Part shown: one piece after another, positions 52,973 to 61,477 of the stretch
Position numbering within the stretch: position 1 is the first letter of the stretch
Layout of the letters: every line of letters begins with the position of its first letter
Source: Bdellovibrionota bacterium
Lineage (GTDB): Bacteria > Bdellovibrionota > Bdellovibrionia > Bdellovibrionales > JAEYZS01
Direction of reading: 5' to 3'
Length of the DNA stretch: 64,000 nt
Assembly (NCBI GenBank): GCA_040386775.1
Contig: JAZKEU010000009.1
Location: 1-64,000 of the forward strand
Notes under the pieces: generated by a model
The model's input: only the letters and a program-made list of their open reading frames with translations
Told to the model about the DNA's origin: nothing
Database searches by the model: none
Made by a program: the position numbers and the translations under genes

Positions 52973-54094
52973 TTATAAACTTACGCTTCCATCTTTCACA
53001 TTCAACACACTGACACTTGAATTTGATAACTCTAAGTTATCATCAAGGTCGGTTGTTGTTAGGAAAGTCTGCGCTTCGTTCTTGTTTAAAAACTGAATGA
53101 GGAACGATCTTTTTTCCCTATCAAATTCCGATAAAACATCATCGAGAATTAATATAGGATAATAACCATAAATGGCCTTGTGATACAAGATTTGGGTGAA
53201 TTTAAATGCCAAAATAAGCGCTCTCTGCTGACCCTGCGAACAATAAAATCGACTGTCTGACCCGGAGTACTCAAAAACAACATCGTGCTTATGAGGACCG
53301 TATAACGAATTTCCGGCGCTCATTTCTATAGCGAGCTTCTCCTCTAGATCTTTACGCAATGTATTAGATACGAAGTCTCTAGAATTCTCACGCTCTTCCG
53401 ACTTAATCACATAGTTCACAGCTATATCCACATTCTTGCCTGTTATCTCCATCAACGATTGTTGATTGAGGTTGTGGATATTTTTTAAGAGGGAAATTCG
53501 TAGATTTGTGAGTTCTGCTGCGTGTTCTATAAATACTGGATTTATTCCCATCAAAAGATCTTTTGTTTGGCCTGCCGTCATTCGGCCTTGCTTGAATTGC
53601 CGAAGAACATGGTTCTTGGTTTTAAGTATTTTTTTGAAATTTTGAATTACTTTTACGTTGGATTCGCTCTCTAAAATTAGTGTTTCGTCTATAAGATTTC
53701 TTCTGGATTCTGGCCCATCTTTAATCGCAGAAAGACTTTCTGGAGAAAATAAAATTACTGGAAATGATTTGAAGATTTTTAGGGCGTTTGTCTTTTTTCC
53801 ATTGAGAGTTTGGATTTTTGAATCGTTTATTATTCTGGCTTCAAGATCAACTTCGGTTTTGTCGGCAAAGGCTTTGCCATAAATTCTAGTTCCTTCACGA
53901 GAATCATTTTTAACAAGATGTTCAAGATTTGAAGTTCTAAAGCTTTTACCTTTTGATAAAAAATAAATGGATTCAACGAGATTGGTTTTGCCTTGGCCAT
54001 TTAAACCTTTGAATACCACAACGTGAGAGTCAAAATTTAAGTTTTGCTCTCGCACATTGCGGAAATTATAAAGATTTAAATTTTTTAACTTCAC
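52973..54094 (-). CDS. recF: DNA replication and repair protein RecF
   Basis: 373 residues. Starts LKNLNLYNFRNVREQNLNF, Walker A GLNGQGKTNLVESIYFL, signature FYCSQGQQRALILAFK and Walker B YPILILDDVLSEFD. An SMC-like ATPase that loads RecA at gaps with RecO and RecR. Nine bases after dnaN. Confidence 0.96.
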   Translation of the reverse strand: MKLKNLNLYNFRNVREQNLNFDSHVVVFKGLNGQGKTNLVESIYFLSKGKSFRTSNLEHLVKNDSREGTRIYGKAFADKTEVDLEARIINDSKIQTLNGKKTNALKIFKSFPVILFSPESLSAIKDGPESRRNLIDETLILESESNVKVIQNFKKILKTKNHVLRQFKQGRMTAGQTKDLLMGINPVFIEHAAELTNLRISLLKNIHNLNQQSLMEITGKNVDIAVNYVIKSEERENSRDFVSNTLRKDLEEKLAIEMSAGNSLYGPHKHDVVFEYSGSDSRFYCSQGQQRALILAFKFTQILYHKAIYGYYPILILDDVLSEFDREKRSFLIQFLNKNEAQTFLTTTDLDDNLELSNSSVSVLNVKDGSVSL

Positions 54095-54103
54095 AAGAAA
54101 TGA

Positions 54104-55246
54104 TTAAATTCTCATTGGCATAACAATACAAGTGTACTTGTTATCTTGTTTTGGTCTGAATAATCCAGGTGATAATTGATCGTTCAATTCAATTTCAACT
54201 TCATCTTCGTTGAAGCTGTTTAAAATATCTAAAAGATATCTAGCATTGAATCCGATTTTGATTTCTTCGCCATCATAGCTCACTTGAATTTCTTCTTTTG
54301 CGTCTCCTAGCTCAGGGTTATTTGTCGTGATCGACATGACTCCATGAGAAAGAGTTACTGTGATGCCTTTTGATTTTTTATTCGAAAGTAATGAAACTCT
54401 CTTTAAGCTTTGGATCAATTCATGTCTTGAAGCAACGATGTTTCTAGATAGAGATTTAGGAATGAGTTGTAGGAAGTTTGGATATTTCCCTTCAATCAGA
54501 CGAATCATCAGCACAGCAGAATTGTTTTTCAATATCAACTGTGGTCCTTCCACTGTGAACTCAACATCTTCCATTGAAGTTTCTAAGATTTTAGAAATTT
54601 CTGAAAGACCTTTTCTCGGAATGATTACTCCTTTTTCAAACTTTACTTTTCCATCAGCTTCAAAGCCAGTTTCTCTGTCTACAAGTGAAAGTCTATGTCC
54701 GTCTGTTGCTACCATTCTGTATTGGTAAGAATTTCCATTTTTAATTTGTTCAAAGAAAACTCCATTCAAATGGTAACGAGTTTCATCGGTAGATACGCTG
54801 TAAATAGTTTTCTCAATCATTTCTTTTAATGTTGAAGATTTAATTTTTACAAAACTATCTGAAGTGTATGTTGGGAACATTGGATATTCTTCTGGGTTCT
54901 TGCCAACCAAATTGAAAACTGCTTTTCCTTGTTGAACAAATAACCAGTTGTTGTCTTTGCTTTTTAATTGAATGATTCCATCATCGTTTAATTCTTTAAC
55001 GATTTGGAAAAGTTGCTTTGCATCGACGGCTACTTTTCCAGGTTCTGAAACTTTACAAGGTGCTTCGTCAGTTAAACTCACTTCTAAATCTGTTGCGTAA
55101 ACTTTAAGCGTATCACCTTTAGGAGATTTGTTACTAGCTTCGATAAGTACGTTCACCAGTATTGGCATCGTGTTTCTTTTCTCCACGATGTTTTGTGTCT
55201 TGCCAATAATCTCTAAGAGATCTGACTTCTTGATTTTTAATTCCAT
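54104..55246 (-). CDS. dnaN: DNA polymerase III subunit beta (sliding clamp)
   Basis: 380 residues with the three-domain clamp pattern: MELKIKKSDLLEIIGKTQNIVEKRNTMPILVNVLIEA, VDAKQLFQIVKEL, FEKGVIIPRKGLSEISKIL, GFNARYLLDILNSF and the C-terminal CIVMPMRI. Encircles DNA and tethers the polymerase. Upstream is oriC, and the AT-rich part of the origin overlaps its promoter region. Confidence 0.96.
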   Translation of the reverse strand: MELKIKKSDLLEIIGKTQNIVEKRNTMPILVNVLIEASNKSPKGDTLKVYATDLEVSLTDEAPCKVSEPGKVAVDAKQLFQIVKELNDDGIIQLKSKDNNWLFVQQGKAVFNLVGKNPEEYPMFPTYTSDSFVKIKSSTLKEMIEKTIYSVSTDETRYHLNGVFFEQIKNGNSYQYRMVATDGHRLSLVDRETGFEADGKVKFEKGVIIPRKGLSEISKILETSMEDVEFTVEGPQLILKNNSAVLMIRLIEGKYPNFLQLIPKSLSRNIVASRHELIQSLKRVSLLSNKKSKGITVTLSHGVMSITTNNPELGDAKEEIQVSYDGEEIKIGFNARYLLDILNSFNEDEVEIELNDQLSPGLFRPKQDNKYTCIVMPMRI

Positions 55247-55506
55247 TTTAATTCCGCCTAATATTTATTGAGCTTAAAGCTCACATATTTTTCTCTTATA
55301 TACTATTTTAATATCTATATATAAATATAGTAGTAGTAGTAGGTCCGTTGATAACTGCGAATCGAACTTAAACTACTAGAAAGATTCAATATTCGACGTG
55401 GATAAAATCCACAATAACAAACACTCAAACTTTCCACTTTTTGTGGGTAACTACTCATCCCCAACCATTCAACGTGTTATCCACACCGAATGTCCACAAT
55501 CCACAT
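55247..55506. other. oriC: Chromosomal replication origin (oriC) candidate
   Basis: The dnaN-dnaA gap has, from left to right: an AT-rich stretch (about 55281-55327), five TAG triplets (55328-55342), a short GTCCG spacer, and DnaA-box-like sites: CGTTGATAA (55346-55354), CGTGGATAA (55397-55405), TGTGGGTAA (55442-55450), a perfect TTATCCACA (55477-55485), ATGTCCACA (55490-55498) and CAATCCACA (55497-55505). Further sites enter the dnaA 3' end (TGTGGATCT, 55524-55532). This is the standard bipartite layout. Confidence 0.85.
55328..55342 (+). promoter_or_regulatory. DnaA-trio element
   Basis: Five consecutive TAG triplets. Read away from the DnaA boxes into the AT-rich DNA, this is 3'-GAT-5' repeated, the orientation described for the DnaA-trio, onto which DnaA extends as a filament to open the duplex. 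Adjacent weak DnaA box and GC spacer complete the pattern. Confidence 0.75.
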
Positions 55507-56910
55507 TCACACCCCTGTGGTATTGTGGATCTTCCTTCTTAAATCTTCGATATCCTTATGTAAATCAGAATCTCTTTCCTGTAGTTCATCGATTCTTCTT
55601 AAAGCACTGATGACCGTTGTGTGATCACGCCCACCGAAGGCTCTACCGATATCTATTAATGATTTCTCTAAATAAGTTTTAACTAAGTACATAGCAACTT
55701 GTCTTGCTACTACAATAGGCTTGGATCTATTTGCTGATTTAAGATCTGAGATCTTAATTTGAAAGTGATCACTCACAAGCTTTTGGATATCCTCAACCGT
55801 AAGTTGTTGAGACTCAGAAGAGTGACTAGCCAAAATATGCTTAGCCAAATCTAAACTGATAGGTAAAGCCCTTAATTCAGTAAACATTTTCACTTTATTA
55901 AGGTTACCCTCAAGCTCTCTAATAGATCTTTTGGATATTCTTGCAATAAAGTTAACCACATCATCAGGAACCGAAAGCCCTTTTTTTTCAGCTTTATATC
56001 TTAGGATAGCAACTCTAGTTTCCACATCCGGCATTTGAATATCAGCAATTAAACCCCATTCCAAACGAGTTCTAATTCTGTCTTCAAGACCGGTGATATC
56101 TCTAGGCATGCGATCACTCGCAACAACAACCTGTCTACCGCGATCAAAAAACGCATTCATTGTATGGAAAAACTCTTCTTGAAAAGCTTCACCACGACCG
56201 AGAACTTGAATGTCATCCAAAAGAAGAACATCACAATCATCACGATATTTTTTTCTTAGCTTGGCCATTTCGTTACGTCTGATTCCAGAGACAAACTCAT
56301 TTAAAAAAGCCTCCGTAGAAACGTATCTAATTTTTAATTGAGGGAAGCTTTCTTGAATGTGATTTCCAACGGCATTTAATAAATGCGTTTTACCCATACC
56401 TGTGGGTCCGCATATAAATAGAGGGTTATAACCACCACCAGGATTTTTTGCGACATTGTAACAAGCAGCATGGGCAAACTCGTTATTTCTTCCCACAACA
56501 AAGGTTGAAAATGTGTATTCTGTATTCAAAACTTGTCTTAAAGATTTGTTACCCAAAGCTGAATAACCAGTATCCTGTTCCACCTGAATAGGCGATGCCG
56601 GACCTAAATCTTTAGGTAATTGTTCTGCTTTTTCTGACTCAGACTTTTCCAACTCGGGGACAACTATTAGTTGAACCTGGAATGGTTTTTGTACAATGGA
56701 TGAAATTTCTTGGCAGATGCGATCTAAAAAGTTGTCTGATATCCAATTCTTATGGAAATCCGTAGGCACACCAAGTTTAAACACCGTGCCCTTATGGCTT
56801 TCCTCCGTATCAATCAGTTCAATAGGAGAAAACCACGTTTCTAAGTACGCATTATTAGGGTTTTTCACCTTGATATTCTTTTTTACCGATTCCCAGATCT
56901 GCGATTCCAA
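55507..56910 (-). CDS. dnaA: Chromosomal replication initiator protein DnaA
   Basis: 467 residues from TTG 56908-56910, preceded by AAGAGG at six bases, giving MESQIWESVKKNIK, which fits domain I. The ORF reaches ATG 56974-56976 (489 residues) with no ribosome site. Domain III: CGPTGMGKTHLLNAVGN (Walker A), DVLLLDDIQVL, and box VII arginine region SDRMPRDI. Domain IV: GRAFGGRDHTTVISALRRI, the DnaA signature helix that reads the box. Starts replication at the neighbouring oriC. Confidence 0.96.
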   Translation of the reverse strand: MESQIWESVKKNIKVKNPNNAYLETWFSPIELIDTEESHKGTVFKLGVPTDFHKNWISDNFLDRICQEISSIVQKPFQVQLIVVPELEKSESEKAEQLPKDLGPASPIQVEQDTGYSALGNKSLRQVLNTEYTFSTFVVGRNNEFAHAACYNVAKNPGGGYNPLFICGPTGMGKTHLLNAVGNHIQESFPQLKIRYVSTEAFLNEFVSGIRRNEMAKLRKKYRDDCDVLLLDDIQVLGRGEAFQEEFFHTMNAFFDRGRQVVVASDRMPRDITGLEDRIRTRLEWGLIADIQMPDVETRVAILRYKAEKKGLSVPDDVVNFIARISKRSIRELEGNLNKVKMFTELRALPISLDLAKHILASHSSESQQLTVEDIQKLVSDHFQIKISDLKSANRSKPIVVARQVAMYLVKTYLEKSLIDIGRAFGGRDHTTVISALRRIDELQERDSDLHKDIEDLRRKIHNTTGV

Positions 56911-56990
56911 TGTTTGCCTCTTAGCGATAGGTGGATTTAGCAATTTTTGCTCTGTTATACAACGCAATTTATGCATAAAAGTTCAACAAC

Positions 56991-57020
56991 TTGACAGGCA
57001 GTATCGCGTCATGGTTTTAT
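56991..57020 (+). promoter_or_regulatory. Candidate promoter of the rpmH operon
   Basis: TTGACA (56991-56996) followed after 18 bases by TTTTAT (57015-57020). A second candidate -10 is TATACT (57091-57096) closer to the gene, without a matching -35. Both lie between divergent dnaA and rpmH. Confidence 0.4.
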
Positions 57021-57111
57021 CTGCGCTCATTTTGAGTTAAAACCTTAAAACAACTTAGCTTTAAATACCCAACCTCGAATATGTATTGTATATACTTTCG
57101 ACTGTTAATTA

Positions 57112-57129
57112 GCCGGTTCAAAATCCGGC
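57112..57129 (+). other. Small hairpin in the rpmH leader
   Basis: GCCGG and CCGGC pair across an 8-base loop (TTCAAAAT). The stem abuts the GGAGG ribosome site (57130-57134), so it could modulate translation of L34. Not a tRNA despite the T-loop-like appearance. Confidence 0.45.
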
Positions 57130-57141
57130 GGAGGAATGAAA

Positions 57142-57291
57142 ATGAAAAGAACGTATCAACCAAGTAAAAAGCGCAGAAAAGCAACCCATGGATTTAGAGC
57201 GCGTATGGCTACTAAAAGTGGAGCCACAGTGATTAAAAAAAGAAGAGCTAAAGGTAGAAAGAAACTTACGGTTTCAGGTAGTGGTAAATAA
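57142..57291 (+). CDS. rpmH: 50S ribosomal protein L34
   Basis: 49 residues, too short for common cutoffs. It starts [18 protein letters not shown] and continues with [20 protein letters not shown], the near-invariant L34 sequence. GGAGG lies eight bases upstream. The stop overlaps the rnpA start by 11 bases, as in many bacteria. Confidence 0.97.
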   Translation: MKRTYQPSKKRRKATHGFRARMATKSGATVIKKRRAKGRKKLTVSGSGK

Positions 57292-57640
57292 GATTCACAC
57301 ATTACGTCGTAGTAGCGACTTCGAGCTTCTAAAGAAAAAAGGCAAAAGAATATATCCAAACCCTTGGTTAATTCTAAATTACCTCGAAAATACAGAGAAC
57401 AACGACAGATTCGGATGGACCATTCCGAATAAAGTGGGTGGCTCTGTGCTTAGAAACAGAATTAAAAGATGGTGTAGAGAATATTTTAAATCTCAAACTC
57501 TTCATCCAGAAAAACACTACGATGTGAATGTAATTATTAGAGCGAGCAGTGATGCTAATTACTTCCGAAAAATTAAATTTCAAGACTTCAAAGAAGAGCT
57601 CGATAAAGCCACAGGCTTTGCTTTCAAAAAGCATCGATAG
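57281..57640 (+). CDS. rnpA: Ribonuclease P protein component
   Basis: 119 residues starting at GTG 57281, which lies inside the rpmH end. Sequence [18 protein letters not shown] leads, with the conserved RNR motif in [13 protein letters not shown]. It helps RNase P RNA cleave tRNA leaders. Order rpmH-rnpA-yidD-yidC is standard. Confidence 0.95.
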   Translation: MVNKIHTLRRSSDFELLKKKGKRIYPNPWLILNYLENTENNDRFGWTIPNKVGGSVLRNRIKRWCREYFKSQTLHPEKHYDVNVIIRASSDANYFRKIKFQDFKEELDKATGFAFKKHR

Positions 57641-57875
57641 CTTTCCGCGTTTTCTAGCGCTTTTTTTGATTCGCTCTTACCAACTCGTACTTTCTCCGAT
57701 GCTGGGTGGAGCATGCAGGTTTTATCCCACATGTTCTTGTTATGGCTCGGAGGCCTTTAAAAACCATGATTCTAAAACAGCATTTATCCTTACATTAAAA
57801 AGAGTATTGAAGTGCAGACCCCTCGGCCCCTCAGGATTTGATCCTGTGCCCGACAAACTAAATGAGGCGCAATAG
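57618..57875 (+). CDS. yidD: Membrane protein insertion efficiency factor YidD
   Basis: About 85 residues from TTG 57618; the ORF reaches ATG 57549 but the extra part is a shadow of rnpA. Core motif LIRSYQLVLSPMLGGACRFYPTCSCYGSEAFKNH and CRPLGPSGFDPVP, the YidD pattern. Assists YidC-dependent insertion. Overlaps rnpA 3' end and stops one base before yidC. Confidence 0.9.
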   Translation: MLSKSIDSFPRFLALFLIRSYQLVLSPMLGGACRFYPTCSCYGSEAFKNHDSKTAFILTLKRVLKCRPLGPSGFDPVPDKLNEAQ

Positions 57876-59480
57876 ATGAACCCACAGAACAGCAACAATA
57901 GCTTCTTCGACCAAAAAACACTTCTCGCAATCGTGATCGTCTTTGGATGTATTCTTGGATGGCAGTATTATCTAACAAAAAAATATCCTCAAACAGAAGC
58001 TCAAGTAGAGCAAAAAGTTGAAAAAGCACTCGATACAATTCCGACAAAAGATAAAGATACAGTAGCAGTGGTGCCAAAATCAGATATCGAAGTTGCGCCT
58101 AACAATGAAAACATTGTTGTGTTTAAAAGCGAGCCATTTAACTTTGAGATTTCTTCTCGTGGAATGGGATTAAAAAACATCCAATTAAACCAATTTAAAG
58201 AAAGAGATCTAAGCGGTGTAATTATCGCAAAAGGCGGAACAGAAGCTTATCTGGGTGAAACAAGAATAGATGGGGCGCCTGTTTATTTTAATCTAAGCAA
58301 AGTTTCAGAGACAGTCTATAAGGGAACAGGAAAAGCAGGCGAAATAGTAGTTACAAAAACAATCGAAGTAAACCCAGCAAAATATTCAGTAAAAACAACG
58401 ATAGAAACAAGCTCGGCGCCAAAAGTTTTAGAAACTTTATTGGTTGAAGAGGTTGTCCAAAACAAATCTAGCTCTTTCCTAATGCCATCTTTTGATTTTG
58501 AATCGGTGTTTGTTGCCTACGACACAAAAACAGAAAGAGCGGACATTAAGGCTGACGAATCGAAGATATTTGATGAAGACTTTAAGAATGTATCTATAGC
58601 GTCTGTAGGAAAACATTACTTCACGTCGGCAATCATCGATAATACAGCAATTGCCCCAACGTTCTCAGCAAAAGTTGATTTACAAAAATCGATAGCACTT
58701 GGAACATTAAAATACGTTCAAGAAAACGGAACAGTAAATAAATTTGAAACAACAACATTTATAGGACCCAAGGAATTAAAGTTACTAGAGCAGGTGGACC
58801 CAAGGCTCACAGAGACTATCAATTTTGGAATTTTCTCTATCGTAGCAAAGCCAATCTTAATGCTACTAAAGCTTTTGTATTCTTGGTTTGGTAACTACGG
58901 TGTAGCGATCATCATTGTAACTCTTTTTATTAGAATGTTGCTACTTCCGCTCAACGTTTCTTCTTATAAATCTATGAAGAAGATGCAGGTCATTCAGCCT
59001 CAACTTAAAGCTCTTAAAGAAAGATACAAAAAAGATCCAAGACAGCTTCAGGTAGAGACGATGAATCTTATGAAGAGAGAAAAGGTTAATCCGATCGGCG
59101 GGTGCCTTCCGATGTTGCTACAGCTTCCGGTCTTCATTGCACTCTATAACGTCCTTGCACAGAGTATTGAGCTCTATCAAGCGCCGTTTATGCTTTGGAT
59201 ACATGATTTAAGCTTAAAAGACCCTTATTATGTGCTTCCTGTGCTTATGGGGATCACTATGTTTATTCAACAAAAAATCACACCAACGACCATGGATCCT
59301 GCCCAAGCAAAAGCTATGCAGATCATGCCTGTGATTTTTTCTTTAATGATGATTTCACTACCCAGCGGACTGACATTATATATATTTGTGAGCACGCTAT
59401 TCGGTATTATCCAACAGTATATGATTATGAAAGAAAAAAAGACGGACGGCGAAGTGGGCGCTGTAACGAAATTAAACTAA
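57876..59480 (+). CDS. yidC: Membrane protein insertase YidC
   Basis: 534 residues. TM1 (about 12-29), a large periplasmic P1 domain (about 60-320), then four helices with the insertase core: FGNYGVAIIIVTLFIRMLLLPLNVSSYKSMKKMQ (hydrophilic groove Arg), PIGGCLPMLLQLPVFIALYNVL and PVIFSLMMISLPSGLTLYIFVS. Inserts and folds inner-membrane proteins. The Gram-negative form with P1 confirms a diderm host. Confidence 0.95.
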   Translation: MNPQNSNNSFFDQKTLLAIVIVFGCILGWQYYLTKKYPQTEAQVEQKVEKALDTIPTKDKDTVAVVPKSDIEVAPNNENIVVFKSEPFNFEISSRGMGLKNIQLNQFKERDLSGVIIAKGGTEAYLGETRIDGAPVYFNLSKVSETVYKGTGKAGEIVVTKTIEVNPAKYSVKTTIETSSAPKVLETLLVEEVVQNKSSSFLMPSFDFESVFVAYDTKTERADIKADESKIFDEDFKNVSIASVGKHYFTSAIIDNTAIAPTFSAKVDLQKSIALGTLKYVQENGTVNKFETTTFIGPKELKLLEQVDPRLTETINFGIFSIVAKPILMLLKLLYSWFGNYGVAIIIVTLFIRMLLLPLNVSSYKSMKKMQVIQPQLKALKERYKKDPRQLQVETMNLMKREKVNPIGGCLPMLLQLPVFIALYNVLAQSIELYQAPFMLWIHDLSLKDPYYVLPVLMGITMFIQQKITPTTMDPAQAKAMQIMPVIFSLMMISLPSGLTLYIFVSTLFGIIQQYMIMKEKKTDGEVGAVTKLN

Positions 59481-59523
59481 GCCACAGGCGAAATAGATTA
59501 GAAAACTCCAGAGGAGGAGCAGA

Positions 59524-60063
59524 ATGGGAATACTTAATAAAATTTTTGGATCTAAGAAAAGTAGCGCAAATGATGGCGCAATCCAAATTGTTGAAGATAC
59601 ACTAGATGGAATCTTCGGAAGAGCAAACTTCGATTTATCTTACGATTTAAATTCTGATGAAGAAGGAAATATCGAAGTAGAAATTTTTGGGAATGATCAA
59701 GAAAATTTGATCGACAAAGAAGGTCAGCTTTTAGACGCTTTTCAACTCTATTTAAAAAGAGTGCTTCAGCACCAACTGCCAGATCTAAAGTTAAATGTTA
59801 ATTGTGATTCAAACGGTTTTAGAAAAGAAGCCAGCGAAGAGCTTATCAGACTTGCAGACAAACTAAAAAAAATCGCCCTCGACAAAAATAAATCTGTTTA
59901 TTTCAGAGCTCTGCCTCCAAAAGATAGAAAAGTCATTCATCAGTATCTTGCTGAAGACGGAAGAGTGAAAAGCAGATCTGTAGGCGAAGGGCATTTCAAA
60001 AAAATCAAGATTTATCCAGCTAAGGCGGATAAGCCTGAAGGTTCAAAAAGAGCAGATGCTTAG
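59524..60063 (+). CDS. jag: RNA-binding protein Jag/KhpB-like
   Basis: 179 residues. The N-terminus begins GILNKIFGSKKSSAND, lacking a clear Jag_N. A KH domain follows (IEVEIFGNDQENLIDKEGQLLDAFQLYLKRVL) and an R3H domain (RALPPKDRKVIHQYLAEDGRVKSRSVGEG). It sits after yidC as in many bacteria. GGAGG upstream. Overlaps mnmE by eight bases. Confidence 0.9.
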   Translation: MGILNKIFGSKKSSANDGAIQIVEDTLDGIFGRANFDLSYDLNSDEEGNIEVEIFGNDQENLIDKEGQLLDAFQLYLKRVLQHQLPDLKLNVNCDSNGFRKEASEELIRLADKLKKIALDKNKSVYFRALPPKDRKVIHQYLAEDGRVKSRSVGEGHFKKIKIYPAKADKPEGSKRADA

Positions 60064-61429
60064 TTACAAAGTTGCGGACACAATTTGCGCCATCGCAACA
60101 CCCTCTGGTCATGGTGGGATAAGCGTGGTGCGAATATGTGGTCCTCGAACCCTTGAGGTTTCTCGAAAGCTAATGAACTTGCCCGTAGATATCGAGTCTC
60201 ACAGGGCCTATCTCACAATCGTAAATTCTGCGGATCAAACAAAACAAATCGATGAAGCTTTGGTAACTTATTTTGGCCAAGGCAAATCATATACTAACGA
60301 TGAGACCTTAGAAATCTCTTGTCATGGCAGCCCCGTCATTGCCGAAGAAATCATTCAGAATTTGATTCTTGCAGGCTGTAGACTTGCTCAGAAAGGTGAA
60401 TTTACTTTCAGAGCATTCATGTCTGGAAGAATTGATCTTCTTCAAGCAGAAAGTATTTTAACGCTCATTCAGAGCGATACAAAGAAAGCAGCAGAAATTT
60501 CTTTAAGACAGCTTAAAGGCGAGCTCAGCGATAAAGTAAAAGAAATGCAAGACAAAATGACTTGGCTCCTTGCACACCTTGAGGCGAGCATTGACTTTTC
60601 ACTCGAAGATCTTCAAACCGTGGATTATGAAACCATCAAAACAAAAGTTGAAGAGATCTATGCATTAAATAAAAAACTTTTGGATACTTACAAAAAAGGT
60701 AAAGTGATTACAGACAGCATGAACGTAGCTCTGGTCGGGGAACCTAATGCGGGAAAGTCTAGCTTATTCAACCAACTAATCAAAAACGATAAAGCTATCG
60801 TTACAGAGATTGCTGGAACAACAAGAGATATCCTAGAAGGATATGTCATCATTGGTGGAGTTAAGGTTAAATTTATTGATACAGCCGGCCTTCACGATAC
60901 GAAAGATACAGTAGAAATTATCGGTATTCAAAAAACCAGAGATCAGCTAAAGGTAGTGGATCATATATTTTACGTAGTAGACGCTACCCAAGATAAACCA
61001 ATATTAGATACAGAAATTCTAGAAAAATACTCAGAGAAAATTATTTTCCTATTAAATAAAAAAGATCTTCCAAAATTTAAAGAAAACTTCACACATGTGA
61101 TCGGGAAAAAAGTGGATAATCAAGTTTTCTTGGTTAGCGCTAAAATTCCTGAGACTTTAGATGAGGTAGTCCTTTATTTAGAAAATAAGATCAAGCAAGC
61201 TTTTCATGAAAGCTCAGCCGTAGTTCTGAAAACCAGACAATTTGAACTACTAGAAAAAATGAATCAATGTTTGGAAAGAGCAAAAAATTTATCATCAGAG
61301 AATGCATCGAGTGAATTTACAGCCTTTGAATTGAGAGACGCTTTAGAATGTTGCTTTGATCTTTTAGGTGAACGCCTAGACGATCAAGTTATGAATAAAG
61401 TTTTCCAAGAATTTTGTATCGGAAAGTAA
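60056..61429 (+). CDS. mnmE: tRNA modification GTPase MnmE
   Basis: 457 residues. The N-terminal folate-binding domain has VADTICAIATPSGHGGISVVRICGP. The G domain has GEPNAGKSSLFNQL (P-loop), DTAGLHD (G3) and LNKKDL (G4). The last four residues are CIGK, containing the essential Cys. With MnmG it makes the cmnm5 modification of U34 in tRNAs. The two genes are 48 bases apart. Confidence 0.96.
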   Translation: MLSYKVADTICAIATPSGHGGISVVRICGPRTLEVSRKLMNLPVDIESHRAYLTIVNSADQTKQIDEALVTYFGQGKSYTNDETLEISCHGSPVIAEEIIQNLILAGCRLAQKGEFTFRAFMSGRIDLLQAESILTLIQSDTKKAAEISLRQLKGELSDKVKEMQDKMTWLLAHLEASIDFSLEDLQTVDYETIKTKVEEIYALNKKLLDTYKKGKVITDSMNVALVGEPNAGKSSLFNQLIKNDKAIVTEIAGTTRDILEGYVIIGGVKVKFIDTAGLHDTKDTVEIIGIQKTRDQLKVVDHIFYVVDATQDKPILDTEILEKYSEKIIFLLNKKDLPKFKENFTHVIGKKVDNQVFLVSAKIPETLDEVVLYLENKIKQAFHESSAVVLKTRQFELLEKMNQCLERAKNLSSENASSEFTAFELRDALECCFDLLGERLDDQVMNKVFQEFCIGK

Positions 61430-61477
61430 TTTACTAAAGCGATACACGCATAACCACTATGCACATAAGGTAAGAAA

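Noticed and set aside
55328-55342. TAG repeats as a CRISPR-like or microsatellite array
   Set aside because: Three-base unit, no spacers, and the position next to DnaA boxes fits the DnaA-trio.
57112-57129. GCCGGTTCAAAATCCGGC looks like a tRNA T-arm
   Set aside because: No acceptor, D-arm or anticodon arm surrounds it, and it abuts the rpmH ribosome site.
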